From Streptomyces cyaneochromogenes (GTDB taxonomy: Bacteria > Actinomycetota > Actinomycetes > Streptomycetales > Streptomycetaceae), in the NCBI RefSeq assembly GCF_003963535.1, contig NZ_CP034539.1, forward strand, positions 6,510,001-6,574,000: a stretch of DNA of 64,000 nucleotides, given 5' to 3'. The position numbers and the translations under genes were made by a program. Below are positions 26,481 through 34,493 of this stretch, one piece after another. Within the stretch, counting starts at the first letter, position 1; each line of letters begins with the position of its first letter. The notes beneath the pieces were generated by a model. That model did not search any database. It worked only from the letters and a program-made list of their open reading frames with translations, and was not told the origin of the DNA.

Positions 26481-26921
26481 TCAGGCGGGAAAGACGTGGT
26501 CGTGGCTGACGTTGCGGGAGCGCAGGAGCAGCTCGCCGTCCTCGCCGCGGACCAGGACGTCGTGCACGACGCAACTCGGCCCGAACTCGGGCTCCTTGAC
26601 GTCGGCGTGGACGGTGAGGACCAGGCAGTAGCTCGTCGCCGTGAGCGATCCGTCGGGCGCCTGGCTCAGCGCCACGTGGTTGAACCAGTGTCGGCGCTGG
26701 ATCTTCTTGGCGTCGAACTTGCGGTGGAAGTCCTCCAGGACGGCGAGGATCCCGGCACGGGTATGGGCGGCGGGCAGCGAGGGGGAGTGCTTGAACTCGC
26801 CGTCCTCGGTGAAGGTCGCGGCGTAGCCGGCGAAGTCGCGGCCGTCCAGCTTCTGCATCTGGTGGCCGTAGAACGACAGGACCTCGGCGTACAGGCCGGT
26901 GGGAAGCGCGGTGATGGTCAT
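26481..26921 (-). CDS. actVI-ORFA: SnoaL/NTF2-like protein ActVI-ORFA
   Basis: 146 residues, NTF2 fold: LYAEVLSFYGHQMQKLDGRD, FAGYAATFTEDGEFKHSPS, HWFNHVALSQAPDG and SCVVHDVLVRGEDGELLLRS. In actinorhodin biosynthesis the orthologue supports pyran-ring steps and protects an intermediate; it is not a classical catalyst. It is divergent from actVI-ORF1 and shares the promoter region with it, including a triple SARP box, exactly the arrangement in S. coelicolor. Start chosen at MTITALPTG. Confidence 0.85.
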   Translation of the reverse strand: MTITALPTGLYAEVLSFYGHQMQKLDGRDFAGYAATFTEDGEFKHSPSLPAAHTRAGILAVLEDFHRKFDAKKIQRRHWFNHVALSQAPDGSLTATSYCLVLTVHADVKEPEFGPSCVVHDVLVRGEDGELLLRSRNVSHDHVFPA

Positions 26922-26944
26922 GCGGCCACGGTCGCCCCGTGGCC

Positions 26945-26973
26945 TCGAAGTCCGCTCGAGCCGGGTTCGAGTT
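26945..26973 (+). promoter_or_regulatory. SARP box upstream of actVI-ORF1 (three heptamers)
   Basis: TCGAAGT (26945), TCGAGCC (26956) and TCGAGTT (26967), each 11 bp from the next, 22 bp before the actVI-ORF1 ATG. This is the direct-heptamer pattern bound by ActII-ORF4-type SARPs at the -35 region. Confidence 0.75.
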
Positions 26974-26994
26974 GGCCCTGCCAGCCTCGTCGCC

Positions 26995-27918
26995 ATGAGC
27001 ACCGTGACAGTGATCGGGGCGGGCACGATCGGCCTGGGATGGATCAACCTGTTCAGCGCCCACGGGCTGACCGTACGGGTCAACAGCCGCAGGCCTGACG
27101 CCCGGCGCATCGTGCGCGAGGGGCTCGAACTGTTCTCCCCGGGCCGGGCGGACGAGCTGGCTGAGCGAATCGAGTACGAGCCGGACGTCGGCCGGGCGGT
27201 GGCCGGGGCGGACCTCGTCTCCGAGAACGCCCCCGACGACCTGCCCCTCAAGCAGCGGCTGTTCGCCGAGATCGGCGAGGCCGCCCCGGACCACGCCCTC
27301 GTACTGTCCTCGACGTCGAAACTGCTCCCCGACGACCTGAGCCGGGACATGCCCGGACCGGGCCGGCTGGTCGTCGCCCATCCCTTCAACCCGCCGCACA
27401 TCGTGCCGCTGGTCGAGGTGCTCGGCGGGGAGCGCACCGATCCCGAGGCCGTCGAAAGGGCGGTGGCCTTCCTGGAGTCGGTCGGGCGGACCCCGGTCGT
27501 GCTGCGCAGGGCGCTGCCCGGCTTCGCCGCCAACCGGCTGCAGTCCGCGCTGCTGCGCGAGAGCATCCACCTCGTCCTCGAAGGCGTCGTGACCGTCGAG
27601 GAGCTCGACCGGATCGTCACCGACTCGATCGGGCTGCGCTGGTCCACGATCGGACCGTTCCACGCGTTCCACCTGGGCGGCGGTCCGGGCGGCCTGCGCA
27701 AATGGCTCGAGCACCTCGGCAGCGGCCTCGAGCAGGGCTGGCGCGGGCTCGGACAGCCCGCCCTCACCCCACAGGCCGTCGAGACCGTGGTCGAACAGAC
27801 CGAAGCCGCCTACGGCCACCGCACCTATGCCGAGCTGGTCCGCGACCGTGACGACCGGCACCACGCCGTACTGGCCGCCCTGGGGCGGACCGAGCAGCCC
27901 CAGGAGGAGAAGAAGTGA
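26995..27918 (+). CDS. actVI-ORF1: ActVI-ORF1 stereospecific ketoreductase (3-hydroxyacyl-CoA dehydrogenase fold)
   Basis: 307 residues from MSTVTVIGAG. NAD-binding loop GAGTIGLG (about 7-14), SENAPDDLPLKQRLF, SSTSKLLPDDLS, catalytic His in HPFNPPHIVPLVEV and RALPGFAANRLQ. In the act pathway it reduces the C-3 ketone of the bicyclic acid to the (S)-alcohol that fixes the pyran stereochemistry. The frame is open further upstream, but the SARP box and divergent promoter lie there. Overlaps actVI-ORF2 by one base. Confidence 0.93.
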   Translation: MSTVTVIGAGTIGLGWINLFSAHGLTVRVNSRRPDARRIVREGLELFSPGRADELAERIEYEPDVGRAVAGADLVSENAPDDLPLKQRLFAEIGEAAPDHALVLSSTSKLLPDDLSRDMPGPGRLVVAHPFNPPHIVPLVEVLGGERTDPEAVERAVAFLESVGRTPVVLRRALPGFAANRLQSALLRESIHLVLEGVVTVEELDRIVTDSIGLRWSTIGPFHAFHLGGGPGGLRKWLEHLGSGLEQGWRGLGQPALTPQAVETVVEQTEAAYGHRTYAELVRDRDDRHHAVLAALGRTEQPQEEKK

Positions 27919-28904
27919 TGCGTGCCGTCCAGTTCGACCGGTACGGGGATCCCGACGTGCTGTACGTCGCCGAGCGCCCCGTTCCCGAGCCCGGCCCCGG
28001 CCAGGTGAGAATCGCCGTCGAGGCCGTCAGCGTCGGCCACGCGCAGACCCAGATGCGGCGCGAGGTCTTCCCCGCGCCGATGTGGCGGCCCGTCTTCCCC
28101 GTCGTCCTCGGCGGCGACGTGGTCGGCAGGATCACCGCGGTGGGCCCCGACGTCACGGGCCTGCGCCCCGGTGACCGGGTCGGCGCCTTCACCCTCTACG
28201 GCGCCTACGCCGAGCAGGTCGTCGTCGACGCCGTCACCGTCGTACCCGTACCCGAGGAGCTGGACGCCGCCGAGGCCGCGGTCCTCCCGGGCACCGGGCT
28301 GATCGCCCTCGGCATCCTGCGGACCGGCCAACTGCGCAAGGGCGAGACGGTGCTGGTGCACGCGGCGGCCGGCGGGGTCGGCCATATCGCGGTCCAGCTC
28401 GCCCGGGCGGCCGGGGCCGGCCAGGTCATCGGCACCGCGGGCGCGGCCGACAAACGCGAGTTCGCCCGCACGACGGGCGCCGACGCCGTCGTGGACCACC
28501 GCTCCCCGGACTGGGCCGACGAGGTCCGGGAACTCACCGGGGGCCGCGGGCCCGACCTGATCCTGGACGGCGTCGGCGCCGAGGTCCTGCACCAGGGCAT
28601 CGACCTGCTCGCCCCGGGCGGCCGCCTGGTGTTCTACGGCTCGTCCGGCGGCGAGTTGGAGATCCCGCGGGTGTCGGTGATGGCCCTCATCGGCATCAAG
28701 TACGTCACCGGCTTCGCGCTGTCGGCCTGGCGGATCGGCCGCCCGCACGAGTACGAGGCGGGTGTCGCCGAACTCACCCGGCTGCTGGTCGACGGACAGG
28801 TGAAGTCCGCCGTGCACGCCCGGCTGCCCCTGGAGCGGGCCGCCGAGGCCCACACCATCGTCGAGGCCAGGGCCCAGCTGGGCCGGGTCGTCCTCATTCC
28901 CTGA
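27918..28904 (+). CDS. actVI-ORF2: ActVI-ORF2 enoyl reductase (MDR family)
   Basis: 328 residues from ATG 27918, which overlaps the previous stop (TGATG) and has GGAGGAG 8 bp upstream. Zinc-free quinone-oxidoreductase type MDR: EAVSVGHAQTQMRREVF, GGDVVGRITAVG, then the nucleotide loop HAAAGGVGHIAVQLA (about 152-166). In S. coelicolor this enzyme reduces the dihydrokalafungin precursor double bond and fixes C-15. NADPH is the expected donor. Confidence 0.88.
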   Translation: MRAVQFDRYGDPDVLYVAERPVPEPGPGQVRIAVEAVSVGHAQTQMRREVFPAPMWRPVFPVVLGGDVVGRITAVGPDVTGLRPGDRVGAFTLYGAYAEQVVVDAVTVVPVPEELDAAEAAVLPGTGLIALGILRTGQLRKGETVLVHAAAGGVGHIAVQLARAAGAGQVIGTAGAADKREFARTTGADAVVDHRSPDWADEVRELTGGRGPDLILDGVGAEVLHQGIDLLAPGGRLVFYGSSGGELEIPRVSVMALIGIKYVTGFALSAWRIGRPHEYEAGVAELTRLLVDGQVKSAVHARLPLERAAEAHTIVEARAQLGRVVLIP

Positions 28905-29052
28905 CGGCCTCATTCCCCGACCGGTCCCTGGCCTTTCCCTGGCCTTTCGGTCCTTCCCTGACCGGTCCCGGCCTTTCCCCTGCCTTTCCACGGCCTTTCT
29001 TCGGCCATCCATTCCGAGTTCGTTTTTCCAAGAATCCGAAGGAGAACCTTCC
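28905..29052 (+). repeat. Low-complexity pyrimidine-rich spacer with GGCCTTTCC-type repeats
   Basis: The gap between actVI-ORF2 and ORF3 contains six or seven short GGCCTTTC / TGCCTTTC / GGTCCTTCC units, giving a C/T-biased strand, then AAGGAGAACC as ribosome site of ORF3. No gene. It probably arose by slippage. Confidence 0.6.
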
Positions 29053-29691
29053 ATGACCTCGAAGCGTCAACAGGTGATACGTCTGACCACCGCGTCCGCC
29101 CTCGCCCTGGGCGGAATCATGAGCCTGGGCACCAGCGCGCACGCCGCGAACGTGGACGTGCCGTACGAGTGCCGCACCTGGGTGCAGGGCAACACGCACC
29201 CGGTCTATGACTACAAGCGCGGATTCGATGTCACCGTGCCCGCCTCCGTCCGGGCGAACAAGCAGTTCCAGGCCACGTACGACCCGGCGCCGATCACCGC
29301 GTTCGCCGACTACAACAAGATCGTCAAGGACGTGCGGGTCGCCTACCGGATCCCGGAGGGCGCGAAGGTCAAGAAGGTGAAGCTCACCGGAGGCAGCGGC
29401 CTCGGCGACTCCGCTCTCAAGGCCGAGGTCAAGGGCGGGGACATCATCGTCAGCGCGTCCGGCCCGTTCGAGGGCGGCGTCGAGTTCGACCTGCCGACGC
29501 TCAAGGTCACCTACAAGGCGCCCAAGGCCACGGGTACGCTCAACTTCGGCCCGGGCGGCTCGAGTTACGAGGAGCCGGGCTTCTACTGGTACCGCTACCA
29601 GCCGACCCTCGACGAGTGGGGCCCGTTCGAGTGCTTCCCGGACCCGGCGAAGCCCCAGACCGTCCTGGCCAGCACGCAGGTCAAGAAGTAA
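29053..29691 (+). CDS. actVI-ORF3: ActVI-ORF3 pyran-forming dehydratase, with signal peptide
   Basis: 212 residues. N-terminus MTSKRQQVIRLTTASALALG, hydrophobic core, then SAHA-AN: a canonical Sec signal peptide cut near residue 32. The mature part has two cysteines (YECRTW, FECFP) and beta-rich repeats (FDVTVPASVRANKQF; VEFDLPTLKVTYKAP). In actinorhodin biosynthesis ActVI-ORF3 assists cyclisation/dehydration to the pyran ring; why it is exported is unclear. Good ribosome site AAGGAGAA. Confidence 0.82.
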   Translation: MTSKRQQVIRLTTASALALGGIMSLGTSAHAANVDVPYECRTWVQGNTHPVYDYKRGFDVTVPASVRANKQFQATYDPAPITAFADYNKIVKDVRVAYRIPEGAKVKKVKLTGGSGLGDSALKAEVKGGDIIVSASGPFEGGVEFDLPTLKVTYKAPKATGTLNFGPGGSSYEEPGFYWYRYQPTLDEWGPFECFPDPAKPQTVLASTQVKK

Positions 29692-29721
29692 CAAGCACCG
29701 TCAAGCGAAAGTGGAGAACGC

Positions 29722-30642
29722 ATGCCTAAGGCCGTAGCCATCCACCAGTTCGGCGGGCCGGACGTACTGGGCCTCGTCGATGTCCCCGAGCCGGTGCCAG
29801 GGCCGGGCCAGGTGACGGTCCGGGTGCGGGCCGTCGGGGTCAACGGATTCGACTGCCGGGTGCGGTCCGGCGGCATGCGGGGGCGTTATCCGGTCGAGTT
29901 CCCGCAGATCATCGGCAACGAGTTCGCCGGGGTCGTCGAGCGGACCGGACCGGAGGTGACCGGGTTCGCGCCCGGCGACGAGGTGCTCGGGTTCGCCGTC
30001 ATGCAGTCCGGCACCGAGCTGCTCGCCGTCGGCGCGGACCAGATCACCGCCAAGCCGCCGGAGCTGTCCTGGGAGGTCGCCGGGTCGCTCTCGGCCGTCG
30101 GGCAGACCGCGGACATCGCCCTGGACGCACTGCGCGTCGGCCAGGGAGACACCGTGCTCGTGCACGCCGCGGCCGGCGGCGTCGGCAGCCTCGCCGTCCA
30201 GCTCGTCCGCGAGCGGGGCGGCACGGCGATCGGCAGCGCCGGCGAGCACAACCACGAGTTCCTGCGCTCGCTGGGCGCGCTGCCCGTCGCCTACGGCCCG
30301 GGCTTCGCCGACCGGGTGCGCGCCCTGGCCCCGGACGGCGTGGACGCTGCCCTCGACTGCCACGGCGGACCGGAGGCGCTCGCCGTGTCGCTCGAACTCG
30401 TCGCGGACCGGGGCCGGATCGCCACCATCGCCAACTTCCGCGCCGCCGCCCAGGAGGGCATCCTCATGCCGCAGGTGGTGCGCTCCGCCGAGCGGCTCGC
30501 CGCGCTGGCCGCGCTCTGCGCGGAGGGCCGGCTGCGGCCGCACGTCGAGGCCGTCCTCCCGTTCGCCAAGGCGGCCGAGGCCCACCACAGGCTGGAGCAG
30601 GGCCATGTGCGCGGGAAGCTCGTCCTGGTGCCGGACCTGTGA
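29722..30642 (+). CDS. actVI-ORF4: ActVI-ORF4 MDR oxidoreductase (second enoyl reductase)
   Basis: 306 residues. GVNGFDCRVRSGGMRGRYP, GNEFAGVVERTG, and the nucleotide loop HAAAGGVGSLAVQLV (about 151-165); no zinc ligands. A paralogue of actVI-ORF2; in S. coelicolor it can contribute to enoyl reduction but is less important. Stop overlaps the GTG of actVA-ORF1 by four bases (GTGA), indicating one transcript from actVI-ORF3 onward. Confidence 0.86.
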   Translation: MPKAVAIHQFGGPDVLGLVDVPEPVPGPGQVTVRVRAVGVNGFDCRVRSGGMRGRYPVEFPQIIGNEFAGVVERTGPEVTGFAPGDEVLGFAVMQSGTELLAVGADQITAKPPELSWEVAGSLSAVGQTADIALDALRVGQGDTVLVHAAAGGVGSLAVQLVRERGGTAIGSAGEHNHEFLRSLGALPVAYGPGFADRVRALAPDGVDAALDCHGGPEALAVSLELVADRGRIATIANFRAAAQEGILMPQVVRSAERLAALAALCAEGRLRPHVEAVLPFAKAAEAHHRLEQGHVRGKLVLVPDL

Positions 30643-32240
30643 CACCGGGCCCTGGTCGACCGGGCGGCCCGGCGCACGAGGGACATCCGCGGCGCTGGGC
30701 CGTTCTCGCGGTGCTGGTCCTCAGCCTGGTGAGCATCATCCTCGACAACACCGTGCTCAACGTGACGCTGCGCACCCTCACCGACCCGGAAGAGGGCCTC
30801 GGCGCCTCGCACAGCCAGGTCGAATGGGTGCTCAGCGCCTACACCCTGGCGTTCGCGGCGATGCTGTTCACCTGGGGTGTGCTCGGCGACCGGCTGGGCC
30901 GCAGGCGCGTACTCCTGCTGGGCCTCGCCCTGTTCGGGCTCTCGTCCCTGGCCGGGGCCTACGCCGGATCGCCGGAGCAGCTCATCGCCGCCCGCGCCTG
31001 CATGGGGGTGAGCGGCGCGGCGGTCCTGCCGAGCACGCTCGCCACCATCGCCGCCGTCTTCCCGATGCGGGAGCGCCCCAAGGCCCTCGGGATCTGGGCG
31101 GCTTCGGTCGGCTTCGCCCTCGGTATCGGGCCCGTCACCGGCGGACTGCTGCTCGCGCACTTCTGGTGGGGCTCGGTCTTCCTGATCAACGTGCCGATCG
31201 TGGCGGTCTGTCTGGTCGCGGTGGTGCTGGTGGTGCCCGAGACGCGGGGCCTCGCGGGCAAGCGCGTCGACGCGGGCGGGCTGCTGCTCTCCATCGCCGG
31301 TCTCGTGCTGCTCGTCTACGGCATCATCGAGGCGGGCCGGACCGGCGGGGTCACCCAGCCCACGGTCTGGGGAACGGGCCTGGCCGGCCTCGGCCTGCTC
31401 GGCGTGTTCCTGTGGCACGAGCGTCGTACCGCGGAACCCTCGCTGGAGCTCGGCTTCTTCCGGCTGAAGGCCTTCTCCACCGCTGTCGCGGCCGTCGGCT
31501 TCGTCAGCTTCGCGATGATGGGCTTCCTCTTCTTCAGCGCCTTCTACCTGCAGAGCGTGCGCGGCTACACCCCGCTGCAGGCCGGGAGTTGCACGGTGGC
31601 GCTGGCCGTCGCGAACGTGGTCTGCGGACCCCTCAGCACGGTACTGGTGCGCTCGATCGGCCCGCGGAACGTGTGCGCGGCGGGCATGCTGGCCGTGACC
31701 GCCGCACTCTCCGGAGTCGTCTTCGTGACCCAGCACGCTCCGCTCTGGCTGATCCTCGTCTTGTTCGCCGCACTGGGGGCAGGCGTAGCCTGCGTCATGC
31801 CGACCGCAGCCGTGTCCATCATGAACGCGATCCCACGCGAGAAGGCGGGCGTGGCCTCCGCGATGAACAACACCGTGCGCCAGCTGGGCGGCGCCCTGGG
31901 CGTCGCGGTGCTCGGCTCCCTCATGGGCGCCGCCTACCGCAGCGGTATCGAGGACGAGCTCGCCGTACTGCCGCCGTCCGTGCGGCACGAGGCCGGCGAG
32001 TCCCTGGACGCCACGCTGCTGGCTGCGACCCGGCTGGGGGAGAGCGGACTTGTCGGTCCCGCACGGCAGGCGTTCCTGGACGCCATGCATCTGGCCGCCG
32101 GGGCGGCCGCCGCGGCGGCCCTCGTGGGCGCCCTCGCCGTGCTCCGCTGGCTGCCCTCCACCGTCACGACTCCGAAGCCCGCGGCGGGCCCCGTGCCCGG
32201 CCGCGAGCATTCCGAACACACCAAGGCCCAAGGAAGCTGA
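30639..32240 (+). CDS. actVA-ORF1: ActVA-ORF1 MFS transporter (DHA2, 14-TM type)
   Basis: 533 residues. About 14 membrane helices; motif A LGDRLGRRRVLLLG in the first loop, the DNTVLNVTLRTL motif of helix 1, and motif C-like GFALGIGPVTGG. Proton-driven export of actinorhodin or shunt products across the cell membrane is the expected role. GTG start overlapping actVI-ORF4; followed after 1 bp by actVA-ORF2. Confidence 0.88.
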   Translation: MTPGPGRPGGPAHEGHPRRWAVLAVLVLSLVSIILDNTVLNVTLRTLTDPEEGLGASHSQVEWVLSAYTLAFAAMLFTWGVLGDRLGRRRVLLLGLALFGLSSLAGAYAGSPEQLIAARACMGVSGAAVLPSTLATIAAVFPMRERPKALGIWAASVGFALGIGPVTGGLLLAHFWWGSVFLINVPIVAVCLVAVVLVVPETRGLAGKRVDAGGLLLSIAGLVLLVYGIIEAGRTGGVTQPTVWGTGLAGLGLLGVFLWHERRTAEPSLELGFFRLKAFSTAVAAVGFVSFAMMGFLFFSAFYLQSVRGYTPLQAGSCTVALAVANVVCGPLSTVLVRSIGPRNVCAAGMLAVTAALSGVVFVTQHAPLWLILVLFAALGAGVACVMPTAAVSIMNAIPREKAGVASAMNNTVRQLGGALGVAVLGSLMGAAYRSGIEDELAVLPPSVRHEAGESLDATLLAATRLGESGLVGPARQAFLDAMHLAAGAAAAAALVGALAVLRWLPSTVTTPKPAAGPVPGREHSEHTKAQGS

Positions 32241-32241
32241 C

Positions 32242-32637
32242 ATGCCTTTCACTCCTGACGAGCTCGAGTACTACGCCTCCCAGAACCTCGGCCGGCTGGC
32301 CACCGTGGCGGCCGACGGCCAGCCCCAGGTCAACCCCGTCTCGTTCACGATCAACACCGAGACCGGCACGATCGACATCGGCGGACACAATCTGACGGCC
32401 AGCAAGAAGTTCCGCAACGTCGGCAAGAACGACCAGGTCGCCTTCGTCGTCGACGATCTGCTCTCCACGCAGCCGTGGAACGTACGCGGTATCGAAGTGC
32501 GCGGCCGGGCCGAGGCACTGACCGACGCCCAGCCGCCGCACCCGTACTTCGGCACCGCGATGATCCGTATCCACCCCAAGCGCATCATCACCTGGGGCCT
32601 CGGCGACGACAGCGCACAGCGCGGCCGGAACGTCTGA
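32242..32637 (+). CDS. actVA-ORF2: ActVA-ORF2 PPOX/F420-type split-barrel protein
   Basis: 131 residues from ATG 32242 (AAGGAAG upstream). Split beta-barrel of the pyridoxamine-5-phosphate-oxidase-like F420 family: LGRLATVAADGQPQVNPVSF (about 15-34), IDIGGHNLTASKKFRNV, VAFVVDDLLST, RGIEVRGRAEAL. It probably binds flavin or F420; its step in the act pathway is not established. Confidence 0.83.
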   Translation: MPFTPDELEYYASQNLGRLATVAADGQPQVNPVSFTINTETGTIDIGGHNLTASKKFRNVGKNDQVAFVVDDLLSTQPWNVRGIEVRGRAEALTDAQPPHPYFGTAMIRIHPKRIITWGLGDDSAQRGRNV

Positions 32638-32656
32638 CAACGGGGCCCAGGCCCCT

Positions 32657-32685
32657 TCGACTCCGCTTCGAGTGGAGCTCGATGC
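32657..32685 (+). promoter_or_regulatory. SARP box upstream of actVA-ORF3 (three heptamers)
   Basis: TCGACTC (32657), TCGAGTG (32668) and TCGATGC (32679) at exact 11-bp steps, 52 bp before the actVA-ORF3 start, in the only real gap (99 bp) inside the actVA run. It implies a separate activator-dependent promoter for actVA-ORF3-6. Confidence 0.7.
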
Positions 32686-32736
32686 CCTCTTGCCAGGGTG
32701 GAGCCCGTAGGACGGGCACACCACGGGGAGGGCCGG

Positions 32737-33570
32737 ATGAGCACAGAAATCTTCCATGAGGATTTCACCGGGGGACTGGTGACCGAGGGACCGGGCGCGC
32801 CATGGCGGCTGCGCCCGGTCGACGGTCTCCCCGAAGGAGACGGGGTGGTCCGTGGCGGGCCGAACGGCCTGGTGGTCGTGCCGAGCGCCGCCCACGCCCG
32901 GACCCGGCGGCCGGCGTTCACCGAGCCGAAGCCGGGGCCGGACGGCGCCCCGCTCCATCTGCGCTGGGGTGCCTTCACCACCGGCGGCACCGCCTCGGCG
33001 CGCGGCGGGTTCACCGCGGTGCCGGGTGAACTGCTCTCGGTCACGGCCGAGGTGGGACTGCGCGGCTTCGGCCTGCGCTCCCATCCGTACGACGACGTGG
33101 CCGAGCCGACCGCGGACGCCCGGCTCGCCGCGGGCGGTCTGATCTCGGTCGATCTCGAGACCGGCATCATCTTCGACTTCTTTCTCACGCACAGTCGGCT
33201 CTACGCGGTCTACGAGCGCCTCGCGCTGCAGCCGGACGCCGACTTCGCGTCCTTCACCTACTGCGTCCCGGTAGCGGACCGCACCCCCGGCACGCTCCAC
33301 CGGCTCCAGGTCGGTTACGACGCCGCGGCCGGCACCGTCCACTGGACGGCCGACGGGCAGGAGGTGCTGTCCGTGGACCGGATCGGCTTGCGCTCGCTGG
33401 ACGCGCGCTGGCTCCGGCGGGACAACGGCGGCCGTGAGGAACTCGTACGGCCGCGCGGACTCAGCTTCGGCCTCGGGCTCTTCCTGGAGCGCTACTTCGG
33501 CCAAGGGGTGCGGCTGTCGGCCCGCCATCTCTCGGTGTCCACCTCGCCCGTCGGTTCCCGCGCCGCGTGA
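32737..33570 (+). CDS. actVA-ORF3: ActVA-ORF3, DUF6081 family protein
   Basis: 277 residues from MSTEIF (GGGGAGGG 5-12 bp upstream). A beta-rich lectin/LamG-like protein: IFHEDFTGGLVTEGPGAPW, PGELLSVTAEVGLRGFG, AGGLISVDLETGIIFDFFLT and GTVHWTADGQEVLSVDRIG. No catalytic motif. Orthologues accompany benzoisochromanequinone clusters, but the function is unknown. Confidence 0.82.
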   Translation: MSTEIFHEDFTGGLVTEGPGAPWRLRPVDGLPEGDGVVRGGPNGLVVVPSAAHARTRRPAFTEPKPGPDGAPLHLRWGAFTTGGTASARGGFTAVPGELLSVTAEVGLRGFGLRSHPYDDVAEPTADARLAAGGLISVDLETGIIFDFFLTHSRLYAVYERLALQPDADFASFTYCVPVADRTPGTLHRLQVGYDAAAGTVHWTADGQEVLSVDRIGLRSLDARWLRRDNGGREELVRPRGLSFGLGLFLERYFGQGVRLSARHLSVSTSPVGSRAA

Positions 33571-33608
33571 CGACCGACTCGTGACGACGACCAACGAAAG
33601 GCACAGCC

Positions 33609-34493
33609 ATGCCCGATGAGAACAAGCCCGTACTGGTCCTCGGCGCCACCGGCAAGCAAGGCGGCTCCGCGGCCCGGTACCTGCTGGAACGCGGCTGGAC
33701 CGTCCGGGCCTTCGTCCGCGACCCGGGCGCGCCCAAGGCCAAGGAGCTGCGGGAGCTGGGCGCGAGCCTGCACACCGGCGACCTCGAGGACGCCGAGTCG
33801 GTGCGCGCGGCCATGAAGGGCGCCTACGGGGTGTTCAGCATCCAGACGCCGATGACACCGGCGGGCGTGGAGGGCGAGGAGCGGCAGGGCAAGATCTGCG
33901 CCGACGCCGCCCGCGACCTCGGCATCCAGCACTACGTGCACAGCTCGGTCGGCGGGGCGGAGCGGCCGGAGGGCGTGAACTGGAGGCTGTCCAAGCTCGC
34001 GATCGAGCAGCGGATCCAGGAGAACGAGCTCAACTTCACCTTCCTGCGGCCGTCGTACTTCATGGAGAACCTGAACCACGACATGTCGCCCCTCGTCATG
34101 GAGGACGGCGTACTGACCTTCCGGCGGGGGCTCGGGCCGACCAACACCCTGCAGATGATCAGCGGCCCCGACATCGGGTACTTCGCGGCCGACGCCTTCG
34201 ACGACCCCGAGACCTTCGGCGGCGCCAAGATCGAGCTGGCTGGGGACGAGCTGACCGGCGAGCAGATCGCGGACGCGTTCGGCCGGCACACCGGGCTGCC
34301 CGCCCGCTTCGTCTCGGTGCCGATACCGGAGCTGCACCGCACGGGCTTCGAATGGCAGGCGATCTCGTACACCTGGCTCAACGGGATCGGCTATCACGCC
34401 GACATCCCCACGCTGCGCGCTCGTTTCCCGCAGATGCTCACCCTCGACCAGTGGCTGGCCAAGACCGGCTGGGCCCCGATGGACCCGGCGTGA
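33609..34493 (+). CDS. actVA-ORF4: ActVA-ORF4 NmrA-like dimerisation enzyme
   Basis: 294 residues. Rossmann loop VLGATGKQGGSAARYL (about 10-25), RAFVRDPGAPKAKEL, GDLEDAESV, FSIQTPMT, and FTFLRPSYFMENL. Known NmrA-type proteins bind NAD(P); the S. coelicolor orthologue promotes regiospecific C-10/C-10' coupling of two dihydrokalafungin-type units into actinorhodin. Its presence predicts a dimeric product and not only a kalafungin-type monomer. It overlaps actVA-ORF5 by four bases (GTGA). Confidence 0.88.
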   Translation: MPDENKPVLVLGATGKQGGSAARYLLERGWTVRAFVRDPGAPKAKELRELGASLHTGDLEDAESVRAAMKGAYGVFSIQTPMTPAGVEGEERQGKICADAARDLGIQHYVHSSVGGAERPEGVNWRLSKLAIEQRIQENELNFTFLRPSYFMENLNHDMSPLVMEDGVLTFRRGLGPTNTLQMISGPDIGYFAADAFDDPETFGGAKIELAGDELTGEQIADAFGRHTGLPARFVSVPIPELHRTGFEWQAISYTWLNGIGYHADIPTLRARFPQMLTLDQWLAKTGWAPMDPA

